A stretch of DNA of 7,140 bases from NCBI GenBank assembly GCA_946546075.1, contig CAMNNV010000062.1:1-7140 (forward strand), read 5' to 3'. The position numbers were made by a program, and so were the translations under genes. The notes below the pieces were generated by a model. It saw only the letters and a list, made by a program, of their open reading frames with translations. It made no database searches and had not been told where the DNA came from. Positions 1 to 6,720 of the stretch are shown here, piece after piece (positions within the stretch are counted from its first letter, which is position 1; each line of letters opens with the position of its first letter). The DNA is from an uncultured Bacillota bacterium. Its GTDB lineage: Bacteria > Bacillota > Clostridia > Peptostreptococcales > Anaerovoracaceae.

Positions 1-327
1 CTCTACGACCGCATCAACCGGCGGGTGGACCTTCTCATCGAGGCCGGACTCGTAGAAGAGGTGAAAAAGCTTCGCGATATGGGGCTGACTCCTTCGGATA
101 TCTCCATGAAGGGGATAGGATACAAAGAGATCATGGCTTACCTCGACGGGGAATGCGATCTGGAAACGGCCATTGATACCGTGAAAAAAAACACACGCCA
201 CTATGCCAAAAAACAGTTAACCTGGTATAGGAGATATGATAAAATTTATTGGTTGGATATTTCTACGTATGAGAATGACGAGATGGCTGTAGAGGTGCTG
301 ATCCATTGGCTCAGGGAAAGAATATAA
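1..327 (+). CDS. miaA: tRNA dimethylallyltransferase MiaA, C-terminal part (5' end outside window)
   Basis: MiaA transfers a dimethylallyl group from DMAPP to N6 of A37 in tRNAs that read codons starting with U, in the cytosol. The frame is open from base 1, so the N-terminal two thirds (P-loop and DMAPP-binding part of a roughly 310-residue protein) lie upstream. The visible 108 residues contain family hallmarks: a LYDRINRRVD helix, IEAGLVEEVKKL, the MKGIGYKEIMAYLDG block, and TRHYAKKQLTWYRR, which belongs to the tRNA-binding and catalytic C-terminal region. The stop overlaps the start of the downstream recombinase by 22 nt, so the two are probably co-transcribed. A GTG at 25 is internal and is not the start. 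Identification is from recognised family motifs. Confidence 0.95.
   Translation, partial: LYDRINRRVDLLIEAGLVEEVKKLRDMGLTPSDISMKGIGYKEIMAYLDGECDLETAIDTVKKNTRHYAKKQLTWYRRYDKIYWLDISTYENDEMAVEVLIHWLRERI
291..297 (+). promoter_or_regulatory. Ribosome binding site (AGAGGTG) for the TTG start of the recombinase
   Basis: AGAGGTG lies 8 nt before the TTG at 306, inside the miaA coding sequence. This decides the start. The first in-frame ATG is at 426, in the middle of the conserved N-terminal helical domain, and no other in-frame candidate has a comparable site. Confidence 0.55.
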
Positions 328-1439
328 AACTTCATAACAAGAGCAATAAGCCCGACAACGTCGTACTCAAGGAGCATCAGATCGAAGAAAAATGCAAAGA
401 GATCGAAGTGTTGCTCCCGAATTTCATGCGCGGTTTTTTCTCGTATCTCAGAGGCAACGTTCTTCCGAGGACGAGATACGAATATCTGAGAGATATCATC
501 TTCTTCTGCCGGTACCTCATCAGTGAGACGGGTCTTACCGAGGCGGATTCGCCTAAGGAGATCAAGCTGGCGGAATTCGACCGCATCAAGGCGGTGGATG
601 TGAACATGTTCATCGACTACTGCCGCAAGTACAGCGTGGAAGAAGAAAACCAGATCGTCGTTTACGAAAACGGCAACAAGACGCTGGCCAGGAAGAAATC
701 ATCCCTGTCTGTGCTCTTCAAACAGCTCTACAGAGACGATCTTCTTTCCAAGAATATCACCGACGGATTCGACCCCATCCGGGTCCCTAAAGCAGGGGAG
801 AGGGAGATCAAAGCCCTCCAGGATGATGAGGTCATGATCATGCTGGATGCCGTCTCATCCGGGACCGGTCTTACGCCGAAGGAGAAATCCTTCTGGGAGA
901 AGACAAAGAAGAGGGACAAAGCGATCCTCGTTCTGTTCCTGACCTACGGCCTGAGATTATTCGAGCTGCAGCAGCTGAACGTCTCCTCTTTTAATTTCTC
1001 GAGAGGGGAGTTCAAGATCTACAGGAAGCGTGACAAGGAGGCTGTGATGCCTCTCAACATATCAGCTACCGAAGTCGTTCTGGATTACATCAACAACGAG
1101 CGAAAAGATGACAGCGAACTTGCAGAAGAACACCGAGATGCGCTGTTCCTGTCACTTCAGGGCAAACGGATGACGGAACGTCAGATCCGGGAGCTGGTCA
1201 AGAAATATACATCCATCGGACTCGGTTCTTCCAGAAAGGAAGGATACAGTCCGCATAAACTTAGAGCAACGGCTGCAACGAGCCTCATCGGAAGAGGCAA
1301 TTCGATTTATGACGTACAGGAGTTGCTGGATCACGAACAAGTTACCACGACACAACTTTATGCAGCCCACAAGATGAATGTCAAACGTGATCTGGTAAAA
1401 GACATGGAATGGGAAGTCGAAAGAAAGGAGAACAAGTAG
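306..1439 (+). CDS. Tyrosine recombinase/integrase (XerC/D-like)
   Basis: This site-specific recombinase of 377 residues cuts and rejoins DNA through a phosphotyrosine intermediate. Residues about 30-160 form the N-terminal SAM-like DNA-binding domain, with FMRGFFSYLR near residue 41. Residues about 165-370 are the catalytic domain. The full catalytic set is visible: Arg217 in TYGLR, Lys241 or Lys244 in the beta-hairpin IYRKRDKEA, His317 and Arg320 in SPHKLR, His343 in LLDHE, and the nucleophile Tyr352 in TTQLYAAH. LLDHE replaces the usual LGH, a variant I recall from clostridial recombinases. The start is TTG, overlapping miaA by 22 nt, and the stop is 1 nt before the next gene. The fixed place in a housekeeping operon suggests a resident Xer-like enzyme rather than the integrase of a recent element. 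Its target site is not visible here. Confidence 0.9.
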   Translation: MAQGKNIKLHNKSNKPDNVVLKEHQIEEKCKEIEVLLPNFMRGFFSYLRGNVLPRTRYEYLRDIIFFCRYLISETGLTEADSPKEIKLAEFDRIKAVDVNMFIDYCRKYSVEEENQIVVYENGNKTLARKKSSLSVLFKQLYRDDLLSKNITDGFDPIRVPKAGEREIKALQDDEVMIMLDAVSSGTGLTPKEKSFWEKTKKRDKAILVLFLTYGLRLFELQQLNVSSFNFSRGEFKIYRKRDKEAVMPLNISATEVVLDYINNERKDDSELAEEHRDALFLSLQGKRMTERQIRELVKKYTSIGLGSSRKEGYSPHKLRATAATSLIGRGNSIYDVQELLDHEQVTTTQLYAAHKMNVKRDLVKDMEWEVERKENK

Positions 1440-1440
1440 C

Positions 1441-2892
1441 ATGAAGAAGATAACTGTAATAGCAGTTACTCTTGTCTTTGTTCTGACAACATTATTTGCA
1501 CCGGCATCAGTATTTGCTGAGGACTGGGTACCGATCAAGTCTGTTGACATATCATGGTTCGATTACAATAAGGTCAAGAAGACATACAAGATCGAGAACG
1601 AGGCACAGCTGCGCGGTCTTGCAAGTCTCGTAGACGAAGAACAGAACTACTGGAAACCGAATCACACAGAAGACTTCGAAGGTGTGGAATTCATCCTGGA
1701 GAAGGATATCAAGCTGAAGAACAGATGGACGCCGATCGGCCTGAGCAGCGCCGCTCCGTTCAAAGGCGTCTTCAACGGCAACGGCCATAAGATCACGAAC
1801 CTCATCGTGTATCCGGACTACGAATACGTAGGACTTTTTGGCAGCCTCGCAGGAGAAGTCAAGGATCTTACAGTAGACGGCACCATCGTTTCCTACTATC
1901 CGAATACGGGAAGCATCGCCGGCAGCCTCGAGCGCGGCGGAACGATCAGCAAATGCACATCCACGGTCACCGTTCAGGGAAAAGAGATGTCCGGCGGTAT
2001 CGCAGGGCAGAACCGAGGCGGGAGCATCGATCACTGCATGAACTACGGCACCATATCCGGCACTTTTGATGTGGGCGGCATCTGCGGAGAGAATTTCGGC
2101 GGCATGATCGCGAAATCAGGCAACCACGGCGAAGTCTACACCACAGAGAGAAACATCGGTACGTACGGTACCGGCGGTGTCGCAGGCAGAAGCGTCGGCG
2201 GCAATTCCAGCATCACCGATTGCTACAACAAAGGCAGGATCACTTCCGCAACCGAGACGACAGGCGGCATCACAGGATATATGAACGCCAGAGGCGCGAA
2301 ACTGATCGACTGCTACAACACAGGCGACCTCGTAGTCAAAGCACCGGAAAAGGGCAACAAGAAAACGAAGTCCTATCTGGGAGGCATCGTCGGGAGCATG
2401 GGTAACGGAGGCATCCAGGTAGCCAACTGCTACAACATGGGCAATTCCCACGGAGCAGATGTTTCCGGCGGCATCATCGGTTCCTACTACGATGATAACG
2501 GGATCCGGCCATCGAGGAATATCGACAACAATTACTACATCAGTACAGATTTCAAATACGGCATCGGAAGCACATCAAGCGGCAAGGGTGCTAACATCCA
2601 GAACTGCGCAACCGGCATTTCCCTCGGAAGTCTCAGCACCTACGCACCGAAGCTCAGCGACAGTTACATGAAGGATGCGTCAGGGCTCTTTGGCAACGGA
2701 GGAAATCCAGTGCTCAGATGGCAGAAACCGATCAGCGAGGAAGACCGTGAATATGTCCAGGGCATTTCCATCTCGGCACAGAAGCGCCTGGATAAATACA
2801 TGCAGAAGCATACGGATTCCATCATGGCAGGACAGATCGTACTGGACATTTTCAACACGACGAACCTTCTTTCAGATTCGTTATTCGACTAA
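1441..2892 (+). CDS. Secreted GLUG-repeat (beta-helix) surface protein
   Basis: A 483-residue exported protein. Residues 1-26 are a signal peptide: a KK n-region, a hydrophobic core VIAVTLVFVLTTLF, and a SVFA|ED cleavage site. From residue about 107 (FNGNGHKI) to about 350 runs a ladder of GLUG-type repeats. The glycine turns are LFGSLAG (132), SGGIAG (184), VGGICG (211), TGGVAG (244), TGGITG (274), LGGIVG (313) and SGGIIG (342), 27-39 residues apart. Several are followed by a DCYN-G-type strand, and this pattern predicts a right-handed beta-helix. GLUG repeats occur in bacterial surface and adhesin-like proteins; a precise role cannot be read. The last 100 residues or so are unrecognised, and there is no LPXTG, transmembrane segment or SLH motif, so the protein may be released. 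An AAAGGAG site at 1424-1430 lies 10 nt before the ATG. It is an odd cargo between a recombinase and a metabolic gene. Confidence 0.85.
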   Translation: MKKITVIAVTLVFVLTTLFAPASVFAEDWVPIKSVDISWFDYNKVKKTYKIENEAQLRGLASLVDEEQNYWKPNHTEDFEGVEFILEKDIKLKNRWTPIGLSSAAPFKGVFNGNGHKITNLIVYPDYEYVGLFGSLAGEVKDLTVDGTIVSYYPNTGSIAGSLERGGTISKCTSTVTVQGKEMSGGIAGQNRGGSIDHCMNYGTISGTFDVGGICGENFGGMIAKSGNHGEVYTTERNIGTYGTGGVAGRSVGGNSSITDCYNKGRITSATETTGGITGYMNARGAKLIDCYNTGDLVVKAPEKGNKKTKSYLGGIVGSMGNGGIQVANCYNMGNSHGADVSGGIIGSYYDDNGIRPSRNIDNNYYISTDFKYGIGSTSSGKGANIQNCATGISLGSLSTYAPKLSDSYMKDASGLFGNGGNPVLRWQKPISEEDREYVQGISISAQKRLDKYMQKHTDSIMAGQIVLDIFNTTNLLSDSLFD

Positions 2893-2907
2893 TCCAAGAG
2901 GAAAATA

Positions 2908-4200
2908 ATGCAGGAAAACACATATAGATTACTTACAGAGCAGATGGGGGTACACCCTGCAGTGCTCGATACGATAGACAAGGCCGAAGAGAAGGCCCGC
3001 GGAGCCTTTGCACGTCTCGATGACATCACAGCCTACAACCAGTATAAAGTGCTGGACGCTTTGCGCGAAAACAGGATCTCCGACACCCACTTCGGGTGGA
3101 ACACGGGATACGGATACGACGATGCGGGAAGAGAGGCCACGGAGAAGGTCTATGCCGATGTGTTCGGGGCGGAAGCTGCACTGGTCAGACCTCTGATCGT
3201 GAACGGCACCCACGCTCTGACGCTGACGCTCACCGGTATATTAAGACCGGGAGATGAGATGATCTACTGCACCGGAGGCCCATACGACACACTGGAAGAC
3301 GTGATCGGCATAAGAGGGGAGGGCAAAGGCTCTCTCAAAGAATTCGGGATCTCCTATAAACAGGTAGAACTTGCACCGGACGGAAGCATCGACCTCGAGG
3401 CGCTCCGAGAGGCCATCACGCCGGCCACGAGAATGGTCTGCATGCAAAGGTCGACGGGCTACGGCTGGAGACGTGCGATTTCCATCGAAGATATCGAGAA
3501 GTGCTGCAAATTCGTCAAATCCATCGATCCGGACATCATCATGATGGCGGACAACTGCTACGGGGAATTCCTCGACACCAAGGAGCCTACCGATGTGGGC
3601 GTGGATGTCATGGCAGGATCTCTGATCAAGAATCCGGGCGGCGGTCTGGCTCTGGCAGGAGGGTATATCGTAGGACGTGCGGACCTCATCGAGAGCATTT
3701 CCTACAGGATGACATCCCCGGGTATCGGCGGAGAATGCGGCCTGACCTTCGGACAGACGAGGAGCATACTCCAGGGTCTGTTCATGGCTCCAAAGGTGGT
3801 AAACGGCGCCGTCAAAGGCGCGATCCTGTGCTCCAACGTCTTTTCAGGACTGGGATTCGGCGTTTGCCCGGAACCGGAAGATCTGAGAAGCGATATCATC
3901 CAGGCGGTGAAACTGGGAAGCCCGGAAGGCGTGATCGCATTCTGCAAAGGTGTGCAGGCTGCGGCACCTGTGGATTCTTTCGTTACACCAGTTCCATGGG
4001 ACATGCCGGGATACGACAGCCAGGTGATCATGGCGGCGGGAGCATTCGTACAGGGCTCATCCATAGAGTTATCGGCTGATGCACCGATCCGAGAACCTTA
4101 TATCGTCTACTTCCAGGGCGGTCTGACATATGAACACTCCAAATTTGGTGTTATCAAAGCTCTGCAGCAGATGGTGGATGAAGGACTCGTAAGTCTTTAA
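2908..4200 (+). CDS. ynbB: Methionine gamma-lyase family protein (YnbB / 'aluminium resistance' type PLP enzyme)
   Basis: A cytosolic fold-type I pyridoxal-phosphate enzyme of the Cys/Met-metabolism group, 430 residues, normal for the family. Visible features are NTGYGYDDAGRE (from residue 65), TGGPYDTLEDVIG with Tyr126 as likely ring-stacking residue, the MQRSTGYGWR block, MMADNCYGEF with Asp215 as partner of the cofactor ring nitrogen, and GSLIKNPGGG with Lys241 as the expected Schiff-base lysine. The family is labelled methionine gamma-lyase-like or aluminium-resistance protein. As far as I know its physiological reaction is not settled, so no substrate is claimed. An AGAGGA ribosome site is at 2897-2902. 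The gene follows the GLUG gene by 15 nt. Linkage to miaA is usual in Bacillota, which supports the call. Confidence 0.9.
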   Translation: MQENTYRLLTEQMGVHPAVLDTIDKAEEKARGAFARLDDITAYNQYKVLDALRENRISDTHFGWNTGYGYDDAGREATEKVYADVFGAEAALVRPLIVNGTHALTLTLTGILRPGDEMIYCTGGPYDTLEDVIGIRGEGKGSLKEFGISYKQVELAPDGSIDLEALREAITPATRMVCMQRSTGYGWRRAISIEDIEKCCKFVKSIDPDIIMMADNCYGEFLDTKEPTDVGVDVMAGSLIKNPGGGLALAGGYIVGRADLIESISYRMTSPGIGGECGLTFGQTRSILQGLFMAPKVVNGAVKGAILCSNVFSGLGFGVCPEPEDLRSDIIQAVKLGSPEGVIAFCKGVQAAAPVDSFVTPVPWDMPGYDSQVIMAAGAFVQGSSIELSADAPIREPYIVYFQGGLTYEHSKFGVIKALQQMVDEGLVSL

Positions 4201-4205
4201 GGAGG
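4199..4205 (+). promoter_or_regulatory. Strong ribosome binding site (AAGGAGG) overlapping the upstream stop codon
   Basis: AAGGAGG begins within the TAA stop (4198-4200) of the PLP-enzyme gene and lies 6 nt before the ATG at 4212. It fixes the start of the first WYL gene and suggests translational coupling with the gene before it. Confidence 0.8.
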
Positions 4206-4211
4206 CTTGTT

Positions 4212-5444
4212 ATGGCATACAGTGAACTGATAAAAGATTTCAGCAAGATCAGAAACTATATGCGGCAGTTCTATGTCTACGGATTCAAAACAAGAGGTGA
4301 ATATGAAGCCAAGAGCGCCAGAAGTTACGATAACGAAAAAAGGCGCATCGAAAGCTGGCTAGGAGAATACATGTCTTTCCGGCAGGAGTCTGCCGGGAAG
4401 ATTTCTTATATTTCCGTGGATAGCGGCAAGGTGGGGCATAATCCGCTGTACAATGCGTTCAAAGCAAAGAGCTTCACCACGAACGATATCGTTCTGAACT
4501 TTTTCATACTGGATATCCTGCAGGATGGGGAGAGCCTCAGCGCTTCCGAGATCACGGATATCATCGCAGAGGACTATCTTTCGTATTTCTCGGAAGCAAA
4601 GATCATCGACGAAGCGACAGTTAGAAACAAGCTAAAGGAATACGAGAAAGAGGGGATATTAAAAGCTGCAAAGGATGGACGCAGGCTCACCTACAGCCTT
4701 GAACAGGACAAGATCGACCTCAGTTCTTGGCAGGAAGCCATCGACTTCTTCTCCGAAACAGACCCTGTCGGTGTCATAGGGTCATTTCTTCTCGATAAAC
4801 TCCCTGACAGATCGCATGTATTCAGCTACAAACACCATTACATCCTCCATGCCCTCGAAAGCGACATACTCTGCACCGCTCTCGACTGCATGAGCCGCGA
4901 TCTGAAGGCGACGATCACCCTGAACAGTCCGCGAAAAAAGGACATGCAGGTCTACGAGATCATTCCTCTCCGGATCGCCATGAGCACGGAAACGGGCAGA
5001 GGATACCTGCTCGCAGCAGAGATGAGTCATAAAAGGCTCAATATGTACCGGCTCGACAGGATCGAAGAGATCACGCCGGGAGAAGTGGCTGCAGGGAAAG
5101 CTAAATACATGTCCGATGCTGAAGTTTACATAAAATACTTATGGAACACTTCTTCCGGAAGGAACCAATCCACGTATCATCTGGAGATGATCCTCCATAT
5201 CGAGGACTCTGACGAGCATATCCTGAGAAGACTCGAACGAGAGGGCAAACACGGGAGCATAACGGCTCTCGAAGATAACCGATATCGCTACAGCATCGAC
5301 GTTTATGACGCCGGCGAAATGATCCCATGGATCAGAACCTTCACCGGCCGCATCGAAAAACTGTCGTGCACCAATCCATCGGTCACGGAGACCTTTTATC
5401 ATGACCTGGATGCTCTATATGATATGTATGGAGGTGAGAAATGA
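4212..5444 (+). CDS. WYL-domain regulator, first of a pair (winged-helix + WYL + WCX)
   Basis: A 410-residue protein with the layout of WYL transcription factors. An N-terminal helical, basic region (1-60) is followed by a winged-helix-like segment (about 89-165: LNFFILDIL, SASEITDIIAEDY, TVRNKLKEYEKEGIL). The WYL domain spans about 244-290 (YEIIPLRIAM, RGYLLAAEM, LNMYRLDRIEEI), and a C-terminal WCX-like part about 315-405 ends in FYHDLDALYDMYGG. The W of the W-Y-L triad is replaced: the strand reads G264-Y265-L266. WYL domains are ligand sensors; in DriD of Caulobacter the domain senses single-stranded DNA. The ligand here is unknown. The stop overlaps the next start by 4 nt (ATGA), a sign of coupled, near-equal production and perhaps a heteromer. 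Its position before a structured RNA region and a DUF2828 gene makes that region its likeliest target, which is inference. Confidence 0.8.
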   Translation: MAYSELIKDFSKIRNYMRQFYVYGFKTRGEYEAKSARSYDNEKRRIESWLGEYMSFRQESAGKISYISVDSGKVGHNPLYNAFKAKSFTTNDIVLNFFILDILQDGESLSASEITDIIAEDYLSYFSEAKIIDEATVRNKLKEYEKEGILKAAKDGRRLTYSLEQDKIDLSSWQEAIDFFSETDPVGVIGSFLLDKLPDRSHVFSYKHHYILHALESDILCTALDCMSRDLKATITLNSPRKKDMQVYEIIPLRIAMSTETGRGYLLAAEMSHKRLNMYRLDRIEEITPGEVAAGKAKYMSDAEVYIKYLWNTSSGRNQSTYHLEMILHIEDSDEHILRRLEREGKHGSITALEDNRYRYSIDVYDAGEMIPWIRTFTGRIEKLSCTNPSVTETFYHDLDALYDMYGGEK

Positions 5445-6361
5445 TGCTGTTTTCAGAAGTATACGGTTCTTATTTCAATGCCGTGGCCGCCATACTAAGC
5501 AAAGCGGTCTCGGGTGATCTCACAAAGACAGATATCTACGACATCATCGGCGATAAAGCATTCGCAGAAAGCACCCTGAACATCCCGAATACACTGCTTT
5601 CCGGCAAATGGCCGCTCCTTACAGAGCAGATGCATACGCCTCTTAAGCACGCTCCATCCATGCCGCTTACCACGCTGCAGAAACGATGGCTGAAGTCACT
5701 CCTTTCAGACCCCCGTATCCGTCTCTTTGATGTATCCTGCGAAGGATTGGAAGACGTGAAACCTTTGTATGAACAGGATGATATCGTGTATTTCGACCAG
5801 TATCGAGACGGCGATCCTTTTGAAGATCCGTCCTATATCCAGCATTTCAGGACGGTGCTTACAACGCTTCGGGAGCACCGGGATCTCTATGTGAGATTCC
5901 AAAGCGGCAAAGGTCGTCAGCACGTCTGGGAGTGCACGCCTTATCGTCTCGAGTACTCTCTCAAAGACGATAAATTCCGCCTGATCATCTCTGGTGGTGA
6001 CAGGCCCGGTACGATCAATATCGCAAGGATCATGGAATGCGTGCTTCTGGATGAGTCTGATCCCGAAACGCTGGAAATACCAGCCCGCGAGAAGGCAAAC
6101 GTCGTCTTTGAACTGACGGATGAGCGCAACGCACTGGAGCGCGCCATGCTCCATTTCTCGCACCTCGAGAAAGAGACGATCAAGCTGGATGATCAGCATT
6201 ACCGCGTGATCCTGACCTATAATAAAGACGATGAGACGGAGCTTCTTATACGCATTCTGAGTTTCGGCCCGATGATCCGCGTCACGGAGCCGGCATCCTT
6301 CATCGAACTCATCCGGGAACGACTGGACATGCAGAAGAAATATCTATCATCACAGGAGTGA
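5441..6361 (+). CDS. WYL-domain protein, second of a pair (no clear DNA-binding domain)
   Basis: A 306-residue protein translated from an ATG that overlaps the preceding stop, with GGAGGTGAG just upstream. No convincing helix-turn-helix is seen in residues 1-80. A segment PLTTLQKRWLKSLLSDPRIRLF (about 83-104) precedes the body. The WYL-like core lies at about 140-190 (YVRFQSGKGRQ, VWECTPYRLEYSL, DKFRLIISGGD). At the triad position it reads F179-R180-L181, so both W and Y are gone. The C-terminal 85 residues resemble a WCX extension (VVFELTDERNALERAMLHFS, RVILTYNKDDETELLIRILSFGP). The divergent motif and missing DNA-binding part suggest a ligand-binding or modulatory partner of the upstream WYL protein. 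The gene ends where a repeat and a structured RNA begin. The family call is secure; the function is inferred. Confidence 0.72.
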   Translation: MMLFSEVYGSYFNAVAAILSKAVSGDLTKTDIYDIIGDKAFAESTLNIPNTLLSGKWPLLTEQMHTPLKHAPSMPLTTLQKRWLKSLLSDPRIRLFDVSCEGLEDVKPLYEQDDIVYFDQYRDGDPFEDPSYIQHFRTVLTTLREHRDLYVRFQSGKGRQHVWECTPYRLEYSLKDDKFRLIISGGDRPGTINIARIMECVLLDESDPETLEIPAREKANVVFELTDERNALERAMLHFSHLEKETIKLDDQHYRVILTYNKDDETELLIRILSFGPMIRVTEPASFIELIRERLDMQKKYLSSQE

Positions 6362-6379
6362 TCTCAATTGGAGTGATCT
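6355..6379 (+). repeat. Tandem 10-bp direct repeat GGAGTGATCT, 15-bp period
   Basis: GGAGTGATCT occurs at 6355-6364 and again at 6370-6379 with AATT-containing spacing. The first copy contains the TGA stop of the second WYL gene. The repeats abut the 5' side of the structured RNA. They could be operator half-sites, remains of a small tandem duplication, or part of the RNA, because GTGATCTT at 6373-6380 is perfectly complementary to AAGATCAC at 6602-6609. Confidence 0.6.
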
Positions 6380-6411
6380 TAGGCTGCGCCCAAATATGAC
6401 ATATCCGATGC

Positions 6412-6525
6412 AAAAATGGGCACCCAGCGGCCCATTTCACTATGATTTCAATGAAAAATGGGCAAAATCATTTCACAGCGAACCATGTTACAGCCCCGAA
6501 TAACATGATTCCCTCTAAAAATGGG
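6412..6525 (+). repeat. Three direct copies of AAAAATGGG within the RNA region
   Basis: AAAAATGGG begins at 6412, 6454 and 6517; the first two extend to AAAAATGGGCA. They lie in the P2 stem, the P3 loop and the P5 stem. The complementary CCCATTT at 6431-6437 can pair with either the first or the second copy, giving two exclusive folds. Confidence 0.7.
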
Positions 6526-6648
6526 GAGCAACCCCCATATTGCGTGCCCCAAACAGAGATATAAATGCTCATTCAGGGGCGCTGACTGCCCATAATCGGT
6601 CAAGATCACATACTTTTGGGCGCAGCAGATTTTTACCAAGAGTCTATG

Positions 6649-6677
6649 AGTTGCGGGACACCTCGCAACTTTTTTTT
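6649..6677 (+). terminator. Rho-independent terminator
   Basis: AGTTGCG (6649-6655) pairs with CGCAACT (6664-6670). The stem extends by G6656-T6663 and G6657-C6662 to 9 bp with an ACAC tetraloop, and is followed by a run of eight T (6670-6677). It ends the upstream operon and the candidate structured RNA, and separates them from the DUF2828 gene. Confidence 0.92.
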
Positions 6678-6702
6678 AATGAATAACATCCTGACCTCTG
6701 TT

Positions 6703-6720
6703 ACGATAAGCTCACGATAA
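6703..6720 (+). promoter_or_regulatory. Direct repeat ACGATAA x2, 11-bp period; possible operator or promoter region
   Basis: ACGATAA occurs at 6703-6709 and 6714-6720, one DNA helical turn apart, between the terminator and the tRNA-like element. A promoter for the downstream gene is expected here, but I see only weak sigma-A matches (CTGACC at 6691-6696, GATAAA at 6716-6721, with a long spacer). A weak promoter plus phased repeats would fit an activator-dependent promoter, perhaps served by the WYL proteins. Confidence 0.3.

Larger units (their letters stand above)
6383..6677 (+). ncRNA. Candidate novel structured non-coding RNA (multi-hairpin domain closed by a 12-bp helix)
   Basis: This stretch holds no credible coding sequence but is dense in perfect complementarity. 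P1 joins 6383-6394 (GCTGCGCCCAAA) to 6615-6626, 12 Watson-Crick pairs enclosing 220 nt. Inside, in order and without overlap, are P2 6414-6421/6430-6437 (8 bp), P3 6442-6448/6465-6471 (7 bp), P4 6484-6490/6501-6507 (7 bp, CAGCCCCGAA loop), P5 6521-6526/6533-6538 (6 bp), P6 6544-6550/6576-6582 (7 bp, one G-U) and P7 6583-6588/6597-6602 (6 bp, one G-U). The P3 loop ATGGG (6458-6462) can kiss the P7 loop CCCAT (6589-6593). An intrinsic terminator follows. I match it to no RNA family I know. The 5' end is uncertain because no strong sigma-A promoter is visible, so it may be processed from the operon transcript. Coding strand is inferred from the terminator. Confidence 0.6.

Noticed and set aside
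291..330. Attachment site of an integrated element at the 3' end of miaA beside the recombinase
   Set aside because: No second copy of the miaA end is seen in the window, the recombinase is translationally interlocked with miaA, and downstream genes look resident. An element boundary is not supported.
1552..2034. 160-codon minus-strand frame inside the GLUG gene
   Set aside because: It is a shadow created by the glycine-rich, GC-biased codons of the GLUG repeats; the + strand frame has a signal peptide and clear repeats.
6448..6639. 63-codon open frame on the minus strand within the intergenic region
   Set aside because: It lies wholly over the strongly paired RNA domain, has no recognisable ribosome site or protein motif, and its cysteine-rich composition looks random. 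Its existence is explained by the inverted repeats.
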